Part shown: piece after piece, positions 11,301 through 22,856 of the stretch
How the letters are laid out: each line of letters opens with the position of its first letter
Position numbering within the stretch: position 1 is the stretch's first letter
Source: Arachis hypogaea
Taxonomy: Eukaryota > Streptophyta > Magnoliopsida > Fabales > Fabaceae
Direction of reading: 5' to 3'
NCBI RefSeq assembly: GCF_003086295.3
Contig: NC_092045.1
Location: forward strand, 24,990,890 to 25,054,889
Length of the DNA stretch: 64,000 bases
Translations under genes and position numbers: made by a program
The notes under the pieces: model-generated
Database searches by the model: none
Seen by the model: only the letters and a program-made list of their open reading frames with translations
What the model was told of the DNA's origin: nothing

Positions 11301-12923
11301 TGAAAAATTAGCATTTTTAACTCATGAACAACACCAAAAGTTTTGTTTCCAGCAACAAAACCACAACAACTCATAAGCAGCTTATGAAAAATTAGCATTT
11401 TTAATTATATACAGCCATATATATACAGAACAAAACCACAGCAACTCATAACAGTACAACTAAAGCAACTGATAAGCAAAACCAATTTAAGACATAAGCA
11501 GCTGATACACAACTCATAAGCAAAACCAAAGCAGCTCATAAACAGAACCATAACTAATTTATTTTTTCCCCATTTCTCTATTCGTGTTTATGAATTGAAA
11601 CGTAGGATACATAAGTAATGCTAACATATTCTAACAACTAGAAGGCAAGTTATTATTTCACAAGCAATGTATTCAATGAATGTCTCTATTTTTCATCCAG
11701 GAAAAAAATGAAAATAAAAAAAGAAAGCGATGCATGATCCTGTGAATTCTTGATGCAGGCAATACAAAACTTAGATTAAGAAAAAAAATAAATGAATCTC
11801 AAGGAACCTAAAGGATCCAATGGACTTACGGCAAGGCTAGGAATAAAAGATACAAGAACTTGATTTGATAAACACTTAACCAGAATTCGAGAGAAAATGA
11901 GATAGAGGAAAATTGATATCATTCATGGTTGATAAATTGGAAAGCTACCCTATACAAGTGGACAACACTCACAGAAAATAAGAAATAACCAAAACAAAAG
12001 TAAATTGGAAGAAATTAAAAGATAAGAAACTCACATAACAGTACAACTCACTAAAAATCCCACAAACAGAATTTCTAAAAACAGAACCGCAAATAGAATT
12101 TCTAAAAACAATTATTCATGTTAAATCAAGTACAATATCACTATAAATCCCACTAAATCAAGTACAAATATCATTAAAAATATTGCAGACTAGGATTTTG
12201 TTGACAATATATACATTATTTACTGTAAAAAAACCAAGCACAAACTCTACCCTCCGAAGAAGACATTCTTCAGTTCAGTTGCTTTTTGCAGGGGAGGGCT
12301 TGGTGACAGGAGTGTTGCTCGAGTTGGACTGCTCGGCCACTGGAGTCTTGCTTGGCGACTGGATTGCTGCTCGGCGACGGACTGCTGCTCGGCGAATGTG
12401 GCGACGGACTGGTTGGAGTGCTGCTCGGCTTTGGCTTTGTTGCGACGGCGACCCAGCGACGGCGACCCTGCGACGATGATGAATGAACGCCTTCGAGCAA
12501 GGATTGGCGACTTCCTTGATGGTGGACACTGAACAACACTCTCTGGCTCCCTCAGGCTCTCCTTCTCTTAAGCATGGAGGTCGGAGGTGGAACCGTGGAA
12601 GAATGGGAGAGAAAAGTTTTTTGTGGGTGAGCCGTTTAGGATTCGCGTAAAGGGAGAAGAAAAAAGCTAGGGTTGTGGCTGAGTGTCCCTTAAATACCTA
12701 GGTTAAAGGGCAACAAAGTAAAAACACACATTACTGAACCCTCATTCTTCGGTTCGGTCCGGTTTGGTTCAATTTCTGTCGAGTCAACCGAGAATCGAAC
12801 CAAACCGATCAATTTAGTTCAAAAAAATAAAAAACCGATTTTTTTGATTTTCTAATCGATTGTTGTAAAATTCAGCTCGATTCTACGATAATTTTCGATC
12901 TGGTTCGGTAACTTACACCCCTA
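11301..12923. other. Non-coding 5' part and right end of the hAT element
   Basis: This stretch lies upstream of the transposase and probably held its promoter and leader. Between about 11,340 and 11,560 the motif CAACTCATAAGCA-like recurs several times; such dispersed repeats could be transposase contacts, but this is inference. At 12,183-12,540 a GC-richer stretch gives overlapping short frames on both strands with no family resemblance; I treat them as non-genes. Confidence 0.45.
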
Positions 12924-12931
12924 TTCATATC

Positions 12932-13901
12932 CAAGAGGGTGATCTGAATCGAATAAAATTGAATAACAAATTTAAAATTGATTTATAACTGGTTATATAT
13001 TAATCGAATTCTTAAACGCAAGTACATGTACATCCAAATTTATATATTTTTCATTCAAAAATTGACTATTTGTTTTATTCGTATAAATATAAATTGTCTA
13101 TTTTTTATTTTCTTTTTTTGGCGGGGTTAAAAGTTTTACTTAAAACAATTAATTAAGACCATTCGTCAAAGCCTACTCTCTCACCGTCTCACGGGCATAA
13201 ACAAGAATGCGAATGGCTACAAAGACACACTATTGCTAAAATTCAAAACAAGGAATACAGCATAAGGGGTACTACCGTAATTACACACCCCAACGCAAAA
13301 CGTGGCGTCAGAAGACAGGACCAACAACAGCTGTTACAGTTTCTGTTCATCCTATATTCTCAATCTTGCCCTCCAACCTTCGTTTGCAATTACAACACAG
13401 TGCCACTTCCTCTCTCTCCTTTCTCTCACTCTCATCTCTCTCTCTCCTCACCGGTTAGCTAAAGTTTTACGTTTCCCGATCTCTCTCTTCTCGCACGCGC
13501 TTCTCATTCTCACCTTCGCCACGCGACAATGGCGGTTTCAGCTCCAACGCTTCTTCTCTAGAGTGTAAAAGAGTTTCGGTTTTTCCTATTTTTTTCTTTA
13601 AGCTACAATGCCGTTTTGTTCCAGCTAGAAAAGAGCATCTTCGATTTTCTCGAACAGATTCGAACTTCGGGAGAGAGAGAGAGAGAGAGAGAGAGCGCGC
13701 GCGAGAAAGTGAGATTCATTTTCTCGTTCAGCTCCCGTTGCGTTCGGTTGTTGGAACCTTCTTTTCGGGTGACGTTACCGAGAAAAAGGAAAAAGAGAAG
13801 TGAGTTAGGTTCTTGTGGCTTTTGGATTGGGGCTTTTTTAGAAGGGTTTTTTGTAGTTACTATTTTGCCCCTAGGGTTCGTGGAGTTTTCGATTTTAGGA
13901 G
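12932..13901 (+). promoter_or_regulatory. Upstream region and probable 5' UTR of the BPP-type gene
   Basis: From about 13,380 the sequence becomes pyrimidine-rich (long CTCT stretches to 13,450). A (GA)n run follows at 13,671-13,695, about 205 bp before the start codon. CT/GA tracts near plant transcription starts are common in constitutive genes. I could not place a TATA box or a transcription start with confidence. The long A- and T-rich part before 13,150 shows nothing else. Confidence 0.4.
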
Positions 13902-16900
13902 ATGAATCGCAGTTTCAGGGCTCAAGAATCGCAAATGCAAGGTGCGTTGAAGCAGAGGCAGCAACAATTTGGGGGTTTGAGGGGTTCTTCTGCCGCGAAA
14001 GAGAAGGACGAGGAACTCGCATTGTTCCTTGAGATGAAGAAACGTGAGAAGGAGCGCAACGATCTTCTGCTTCACACCTCAGAAGAGTTCGATTCAGCTC
14101 TCGGTATAGATTTCATGTTCAGAGTTTCTTCGTTTTTTTTTTTAATTATTTTCTAATGTTTAGATGACTTTAGTTGACTGAGATTAGTGGCCTTTGAACT
14201 TGGATAAGTTATTATTTCGAGATTAATGGTTTGCAGGTTCAAATTCGAATCTGAGTACTTCTCCAATATTCAACATTTCTTCATCAACGCCGGCACCTAT
14301 GAGGAAGACCGGTGCTGATGATTTTCTCAATTCTGAAAATGATAAAAATGATTATGACTGGTATGTTCTTACCTTTCTATTTATGGCTTGCCTAATTTTT
14401 ATCCAACGCGTTTATCTTGCTTGCCAATTGCCATCGTGTTTATTAGTGTCAATTATGGAGTTTTAAGTTTCTTTTGTTGACATTTCTTTTTCCTTTTTAT
14501 GGGACCTTAGATCCCTAAGCATTGTTTTTCAATTTAACAGTGTTTTTGCCGGTATCCGACCCTGTCTTGCATAGATTTTCACTATTGTCATATTTTTCTG
14601 AGTTATACACGGTACCATTGTTGGTGTTGGCTGCTTTCATTTCCATATTACACCAAACGATATTTCATATGTATAAGTATATGGATTTTGATTTTGTTAT
14701 TTGAGTTTCCTCCTTTTTGGGGGAAGTAGATGTGATGTCCCTTCTACCTTGAACCCTGCTTGTTTCAAGGCTTGATGTGATTATAAATAGTGACTTTCTT
14801 CAAGTGAGTAGTTTTGAAATTCTTCACAAAAAGTCAGAACACATTCTGTTCTTTGAGAAAATGATAAAATGAAGCTCTTGATATCTGAAAATGATTAATT
14901 CAACTTGGAAGCAACAACAGCTTGTGCAACTCTTTCTCAAAAGATGAATCTGAGTTCTTGTTCATCTCCCAAAGAAATAGAGAATAATGTAGAATAATGG
15001 ACAAATTTCAAATTTTTTTCAAAAAGATCTTTAAAAACTGTTAAGAATTAGTTGTAGGTTGGGATGATGAGGTTGTGGTTGCTTTTTTCTTTATTTTACT
15101 ATACACTTTTTTTCAATTGCTTATCCACTTTTTAAGTTTTCATAATTATGATGATAAAGGCATTGTTAGTCGATTTTTTGGCAGTCCCCATAATAAAATT
15201 TGAATAGAAAATTTGAGAAGCATATGGCTAACTTATATGCTTTGATGAGAAATGAATTTGTTAGCCAATTTGGAAAGCAACAGATTCTTAATTATTCTGC
15301 ATTCAAGATTCAAGAAAAAGGTCTCCATACACTGGATGAATCATTTGGGACAACGCTTAGGCTTTACCATGCTTGCTAAGATCTTTCCAATAACATGACC
15401 TTCTAGCTTAATTCTTTTATTGGTCCCAAAATTACAGTTAAGAATGCAATTCGAAACCCATTAGCACAGTTAAGAATCTTTCGGGTTTACAAATAAGACA
15501 TCAGAACTCTAAAACTGACCAAATTACCACTTAAAACAAAAGCTTAAAAATTAGTTAAACTATCTGGAAATTAAATAGTTAACTGCTATTAATATTGCTG
15601 GTTTCTGTTACCACATGTAATTTAGTATCTGTCCTCCTACACTTGTAACTGACTTCGCCTGTTTAAGTTATGTATATGCTAGTGATGATTGTTGTTTGAA
15701 TTGACACTTATCATGGTTATTGTTAATCTTTTCAGGCTTTTAACTCCTCCTGGTACTCCTCTTTTTCCATCTCTGGAGATGGAATCTCGAAAGACTGTTA
15801 TGAGTCAGCTTGGAACTCCAGCCGCACGTCCCACAGCAGTAAAATCTAGAGTAAGCAGCTACTTCAGATCATGTGAATTGTCTTATCAATCAAATGGCAG
15901 GCATTCACCATTTGTATCTGATTTGACATTGTTAATGAAATTGTAATTTTCCTTATAAGTTCGTATTTTGAGTGAACTTTTGTTTGAATGTCATTATTTT
16001 GCAGTATCCTTACAATTGACAAACTTGACTTTAAGCTGAAAAAGGTGATTTGACTAGAAATGACTTATTATATGTATTCCCTAAGAACCCCTTGCTTTGA
16101 GTGCCGCACTATGGCAAATATGCATTGATCTCATTGTTACCTTCGAGTAAATTTATAAGTCTTGGTTTTTACCTTTTATAATGATAAGAAAATTGTTGAT
16201 GCTCTATTGTTGTACTGTTTTTTTTTTTTTTAAATAATAAAGTAGGGTTCTTTTAGTGCTTTGCTGAAACATTTTAGTCCAATTGCATTGATTTTTCTAT
16301 TTTTCTGATGCCACGAACTGGGATAAAGCTTGGTTGTCTGTTTTAGTTTCAGGTATTTTTTTTCTTATATTTGTTTCCTTGTGGTTTTATAGTTGGCAAA
16401 TCCTCAGTCTGAGCCTGCTGGCAGGACAAACTTAGTATCTAAACAATCAGCTTCCTCCCCATTGAGCTCTTCAAGTGGTGGAACAAGGAGGCCATCTTCG
16501 TCAGGAGGTCCTGGATCACGGCCTGCAACTCCTACTGGCCGTCCTACCTTGACCACAACTTCAAAACCATCAAGGCCTTCAACACCTACTCGGGCTACTT
16601 TATCTTCATCTAGGACCACAGTTCCTACATCCAAGACTATAATTTCCACAAACAGGTCGGCAGTTTCTGCCACCAAGACTTCCACCTCTGCTACTAAGAT
16701 CGCAACTCCTGCAGCTAAATCCACCATTCCATCGAGATCCTCTACCCCTTTGTCAAGATCTACAGCAAGATCATCAACACCAACTAGCCGACCTACTTTG
16801 CCTCCTTCCAGGTCCACATCAAGAGCATCTACCCCTACTCGGCGACCATTGACACCATCAAGTGAACTCAATGTTTCTTCGTCTTCAATTAAGATTCCTT

Positions 16901-18170
16901 CAAACTCCAGGCCAGCTTCTGCAACATCAAGGCAGCCTGCTACTGCAACATCAAGACAGCCTGCTACTGTGACATCAAGGCTGCCAGCCCCTGTGACATC
17001 AAGGCAGCCAGCTCCTGTGACATCAAAGCCGGTACCGTCACGTGGCACTTCACCAACAGTGAGATCTAGACCATGGAAGCCGTCTGAAATGCCAGGTTTT
17101 TCACTTGATGCTCCACCCAACCTAAGGACAACACTTCCTGATAGGCCACTGTCAGCAACTAGGGGCAGGCCTGGAGCCCCTACTTCTCGGTCTTCATCTA
17201 TTGAGCCTGCTTCCACCGGAAGACCCAGACGGCAATCGTGTTCTCCTTCAAGGGGGCGATCTTCCAATGGAATTGCTCACATCAGCGGAAATTCTATGCC
17301 AGCAGTTAGCCGCGGGCATTCCAAAGTGAATGATAATGTCAGTCCTGTTGTAATAGGGAACAAAATGGTCGAGAGGGTAATAAATATGCGAAAACTAGCA
17401 CCACCAATGTCTGATGACAAAAACTCTCCCCTTAGTAATTTGTCTGGCAAGTCCACTTCATCTCCAGATAGCTCGGGCTTTGGAAGAACACTTTCAAAGA
17501 AGTCCTTGGATATGGCTATTAGGCACATGGTATGTATCTTCCCAACATTTTATGCACTAGATGAAAATAACTATGTTAAAAATTTCAATGCTGCAATCTG
17601 TAGTTAATTAGTGCATGGCATTTCAAGATTTAGAGATTTTATGGCATCAAAGTACCTTCATTCTATTTTGGAAATAGATTCTCTCAATTGATGTTGTTAA
17701 GCGATTTCTTACCATATAATATCTTCTCTCTCATGTTTTTTCTTAGTCTTATTTAAAGAGAGTGTATAGTGAGAGATTATGCTTAACAATTGAGAGAATC
17801 CATTTCCCATTCTATGATGATTTTGCTTAATTATTGAATTGGATAGATTTTTTCTAGCAATATAATCCTTCTCTCACCAATTTACTTGTTTCTCATTGGA
17901 TAGGATATAAGGAGAACAATTCCAGGCAATTTACGGCCATTAATGACAAACATTCCAGCTTCTTCTTTGTATAGTGTGAGGTCAGGTCCTCAGCGTGGTC
18001 GAACAATTAGTGTTTCAGGCATTTCAGGATCTCCTCATGCTACAAGCAGTAACGCCAGTTCTGAAGTGAGTGTAAACCAAAATGGTCTTTGTTTAGATAG
18101 TAGTGAAGTAGATGATGATATAGGCAGCGAGAGATGTGGCCAATCTCCTGCCAGTGTAAGAGGCAGGTAA
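13902..18170 (+). CDS. Basic Ser/Thr/Pro/Arg-rich protein (BPP / mucin-like family)
   Basis: Five exons: 13,902-14,103; 14,237-14,360; 15,736-15,850; 16,393-17,529; 17,904-18,170. All introns are GT-AG and the phases join without a break to 614 residues. The N-terminus (MNRSFRAQES...) carries the KEKDEELALFLEMKKREKERNDLLL helix; about residues 106-120 read DYDWLLTPPGTPLFPS, the conserved signature I associate with the plant basic proline-rich BPP proteins. The long middle (about 148-430) is low-complexity S/T/P/R with an 8-residue tandem repeat. The C-terminal exon (DIRRTIPGNLRPL...) ends SPASVRGR. Family members have been reported to bind microtubules; a cytoskeletal role here is inference. 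No signal peptide or membrane segment is seen. The gene converges on the anthranilate synthase gene. Confidence 0.88.
16918..17032 (+). repeat. 24-bp in-frame tandem repeat in exon 4 of the BPP-type gene
   Basis: About five copies of a 24-bp unit encode TSRQPA(T/P)(A/V) with small changes (for example TSRLPAPV). Unit length keeps the frame, so copy-number change would lengthen or shorten the protein without disrupting it. Confidence 0.85.
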
Positions 18171-18859
18171 ACTGTTCTAAGTTCTCACATAGGAAACTGC
18201 ATATACCTACAAATTAGTACCAGTGTTCGTATCCTTAGTTTCAGCCATATGGGATTTGCATATGGAGCTAACATTGCTTCTACTTATGTAAAGCTTATTG
18301 AAAGTGATGTAACATCATGTAATGGGTATCTCTGATTTAGGTAGATTGCTTGTATGTCATTGTTATGGAGGCAGTGCTCAGTTTTTGAAACAAGCTGAGG
18401 TTAATATTCTATTTTATGGAAATTTGGCTCATTATCTTCAATCCATTAGCTATATCTTTTGTAAATGCATGGTGACTTTCTCTGAGAGCCTAAGATAGCA
18501 AGGAAATTGGATAGCCATGCGTTTAAAATTTGACTTTATTTTAATAGAATTTACGAACTTCTTAATTTTAATCTTAAACATTCCGTACATCTCTTAAGAG
18601 CTTCAAAATTTTCATACAAATAAATAATCAAAAGCAATGACTTAATTGTAATGCAATTTTATCGGTATTAATTTAAAGAAACACCTATGCATTGTATAGA
18701 AAGACAAACGAGAGAGCTCTCATCCAACATGCATAGTACTGTTCAGGAACTTCAAAATTATGTATGGAGCTTCCCTGTAACGCTGTAATCCTATTTCTAT
18801 TGGATGTTTATTAAATTTTGATTTCTAAGAACATCTAGTCATAGCAGGCACCAGAGATC
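18171..18859. other. Convergent 3' intergenic region
   Basis: About 690 bp separates the two stop codons. It must contain both 3' UTRs and polyadenylation sites; several AATAAA-like and TTTATT words exist but none is clearly the site used. No gene was seen. Confidence 0.5.
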
Positions 18860-21800
18860 TCATTTGTCTAAAAATGCTGACTCGGCCAAGTCGATGGCGC
18901 GAGCAAGACCAGCAGCTTTGTTTTGGCACTCTTGGTGCTCATCATCAGGGTCACTGTCCGCAACTATACCAGCACCAGCTTGAAGGTGAGCGACCCACTC
19001 GTGGCGTTGGTTCAAGTTTTTGTACAAGTACATTGTGTCATCCCTAGCTGTGGTTGGAAATACAATTGTCCTCAAAACTAGAGCGATGTCCATTTCGTCG
19101 GTGAAAGATATGTATCCGAATCCTCCACTGTAAGGGCCTCGCCTCGCCACCTCCAACTTATCAATTAGCTCCATTGCCTTCACCTGCATGCTCAAGCCAT
19201 CAAGTTAAAATGAAGTATGCATCATCAGAAGCAACGGACCTCCAAAGCATGAATTGTAGACGTTTCTGGAACATGCATTTCAAGAGCATCCAAGGCTTGA
19301 AAAAAAAATTGTAAATTGTCAAAGATATCAAGAAAACTATGAACCTTTGGTGCCCCACTGACAGTTCCAACCGGCAAAGCAGCACGGAGGGCGTCCCAGC
19401 AAGTAAGATGTTCTTGCAACTCTCCTGAAACCTTTAATACATAATGCATTTATGTTAATATTATTTGTTGAAACTACACAATAGCAATGAAACATCATAT
19501 AATATCCTGGCTTTAACAAGAGATGGTTCTCAATTCTCACCGTCGAGCTTATGTGCATGACATGCGAATATCGCTCGATGTTCATAACCTTTTCCACCTT
19601 CACAGAACCAGGTTTTGATACCTAAAGAAAGAATTTCCGATATCAGAACCATCGGACATATTGCTTCTTCAAGATTCAAGATAATATTCTAAGGTTGATA
19701 TTCACAAAATGTTATTTTCTTGAAGTTACATATATGCATACTTTATAATGTTATATTGGTTGATTTAACTTTGAAGTTTAATAAGATTTTAACTCCAATA
19801 GAGGAGGAGATTATAGATTAAGAGAATGCAAGAAACGAGGCTGGAATTTTACGACTACAAAAGTGAATATATTTTGCAAACCTTTCCAACATCATTGCGT
19901 CCCAAATCAACCAGCATGACATGCTCTGCACATTGCTTTTCATCACTCAGGAGCTTCACTTCTAACTGCTTATCTTCCTCTAGTGTCTTCCCTCTTCTAC
20001 ACGTCCCGGCCAATGGACGATTCACAATTTTGTTCTGTTCATAACAAGACCAAAATAAGTATCCACTATAACATAAAATGACAGTGTAATTCAATAAACC
20101 TAAGATGATTCAATTAAGATTTACAGCAAATAACTTAGTGATCAAGTATTGTGAAAAACATACCTTCTTTATACGCGTAAGAATCTCCGGACTTGAAGCG
20201 ACCAAAATACATCCCCGAGCCTGTTTGATAAATATATAGAGCGCAACATGAAAGACCTGAACTTCAAAAAATTAAATTACATGAAGAATTATATCAAGAT
20301 GTTGCATATAAACCTGCAAATAAGTCATATATGGACTTGGATTCACAACTCTCAAGGCTCTATAAACTTCGAACGGATCAGCAAATGTTCTTCGCTCGAA
20401 TCTCTGGCTTAACACAATCTGAAAAATATCCCCTGCCTTAATATGTTCTTTTGCCTGAAGGACTGCCTCCTTGTATGCTTCAGGTGCCATGGTTGAGATT
20501 TTTAAAGGAGGACCGAAATGGTGAGTATGCAAATTCACTGAGCCTGAAGCCAGCCTCGGACTAGCAAATCCAAATTTCAAATTAATTTCTACTGGACCAT
20601 AAAAACCGGCGCATGATGATATGCAAGAATGAATTACTTACGGTTTACTATCCTGTAATCTGGCGACTAATTTCGCAAGCCGTTCCTTTCCCTTGTTGTA
20701 AGCACTCTCCACCGAAGGGAATTGATCAATTCTCACCCAAACAATAACATATGTTTTCTGTTGAGCATAGAACAAGTAAAAATTGAATGAAGAGTGAACA
20801 ATTTTTAGTTATGAATCAGTATTTTCATGTTCTTTCTCATCAGTATTAGCCGATGAAAAGGAATTTACAAGAACAATGAACTTGAAGACTTTTTTCTACC
20901 TTCTTGAATAAATGCACAAAATTCTAACAAAAAGATAAGGAAGAAATTTTGCTACATGATATATTACTTGTGAAGCAAGCAAACAAGGCTGCTACCTTCT
21001 CTACATGATCAAACACAACCACAGAATCATAGAGGCCGAGATGTATGTCCGGGAGGTTTCTGTCGTCCTCCGGAGCATTCGAAAATGGTAGTTTTTTCTT
21101 TTCCACATAACGAACTGTGTCATAGGAGAAATAACCTGCCCAGCCACCTAAAAGAGCAGCTTAAGAAGTTTAGATATTGACATGATGCAGTTTAAGCATT
21201 TGTAGAACAAAGTCTATAAACCAAGATTTCAATTTCAGAACCATAGTTCAACAAAATTTCAGCTCTCCAAGAGAAAGGAATGCCTCATATAATGCTCTCT
21301 ATTCTTTTTCAAGAAATATAGCCGCGCTTGCCGAGACCGGGAAGAACGCATTGGTTTCAAAAGGATCAATCTATGTTGAAATAGGATAAACTACCAACAT
21401 TGTATCTCGAGTTTATATTGTGACAAAAATAATCCCACAGATATCAAAGACAAATAAATCTTAGAAAGTTTTTAAAATATGACAAAAATAACAAATGAAA
21501 AATATATTTTGTTTTATATGTGGAAGACGACTTTTATATTTAGCAAAGGATATTTGCATTTAAATGTGCATGAAAAATTTTAGAACAGAATTTTATTCCT
21601 TGATTTTTTTTTTAAATTTTCGGTTACTCAAAATAAAAAAAAAATTACCTAAAATTATCAAATTTTAATGATAATAGGTATCATTTTTCTAATCATGCCG
21701 GAAAAAAATTGCATTAAAGTTTAATTTTTTAACTTTTTTGAAAAAATATATTTAATATTAGATTATTTTTATAAAAATACTACTTATACACTAAAATCAG

Positions 21801-22798
21801 AAACATTGTATTTATGTATAGATACATTCATTGTTTAACTCATTTTCAATATATATTTTATAGATAGCATTGTTATCATTTTTTATGTTTTTAAATATTT
21901 TTGAATTTATTTATTCTTTGTATTTCACTGGATGTTTTTACCAATAATATAAATTTTAGGATACTATTTTAATAATTTAAATGCAATCAATAAATGAATA
22001 TACGAAAATATTATATACACAAAAAAATCATCTACTAAATCAATCACTATATAATTTGATATAAATATGTATTAATTTAACTTATTTTTAATGTATATTT
22101 TATATTTTAATATATATTTTATATAGATAGATAATTTTTGGTGTACACTTAACAAGATGATATCATATAACACATTTGATAGTATAGACTGTCTTACCAC
22201 AGAAGGCATCTGGAAGTTCATTACTAAGACATGGCTTCCAACCCTGCGAGAGTCTTCTAGGAATCGTCATAGGATCATCAACAGTCTCTCTTGTTAACTT
22301 CCCCAATTCATGGTCCATTATTGTAACACTATTTTCTTTCGCCACAATTTCCATACTTGGTTGAGCTCCTATAACGCTATAGCGCCCCTGTATTCAATCC
22401 AACCATAACTTTGCGTAATAGACAAAATTAGAACTACAAGAAAAAATAATGAACATGACAAAACACACTCACCATATTCGAGGAATCAAGAGTTGGCTCT
22501 GCAGACTCGAAAAGAAAGCTGGGAGCCTCGCCATCATCTTCCTTAACCAAAAGCCGGTAGGCAAGAACCGGAGTAAGTTGATCGGAGAATATGCATTGCT
22601 GGAGAGGAATCAAGTTCCCATTTCTTGAAGCTTCAACAAATTCCCTTGCTTCATCAACTGCAAAAGTAGTACATGCTTACTCAAATACTAAAATGTTAAA
22701 ATTGTACATGTGAAGAGTTACAAAACCAAAACCATTGGACATGTCATTCGCAATCGCAAAAATGCTATGTGTATTTAAACAATTAATTACTAAATTAG

Positions 22799-22856
<58 letters not shown>

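Larger units (their letters stand above)
7552..12923 (-). mobile_element. 5.4-kb hAT transposon carrying a nested gypsy fragment
   Basis: The left end TAGGGGTGTAATCGG (7,552) and the right end, in reverse complement TAGGGGTGTAAGTTAC, are terminal inverted repeats of hAT type. The 8-bp flanks TTCATAAC (7,544-7,551) and TTCATATC (12,924-12,931) match at 7 of 8 positions, the duplication length of hAT elements. Inside, on the minus strand, lies a hAT transposase with a BED zinc finger, broken by frameshifts and cut short at 9,587 by a gypsy LTR. About 30 bp of hAT left end survive before gypsy sequence begins near 7,583. The hAT 3' portion and most of the retrotransposon were therefore lost together. 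Not autonomous. Confidence 0.85.

Noticed and set aside
12183..12540. Overlapping short frames on both strands near the hAT right end
   Set aside because: Low-complexity GC-richer DNA with frames on both strands and no family resemblance; it lies in the element's non-coding part.
16404..17267. 287-codon open frame antisense to BPP exon 4
   Set aside because: It is a by-product of the Ser/Thr/Pro codon bias in the sense exon; no splice or start context and no recognisable domain.
19240..19330. Possible extra ASA exon encoding ...[20 protein letters not shown]
   Set aside because: The ASA family has no such insertion between GTVSGAPK and VKAMELID, and the flanking splice sites join directly without it.
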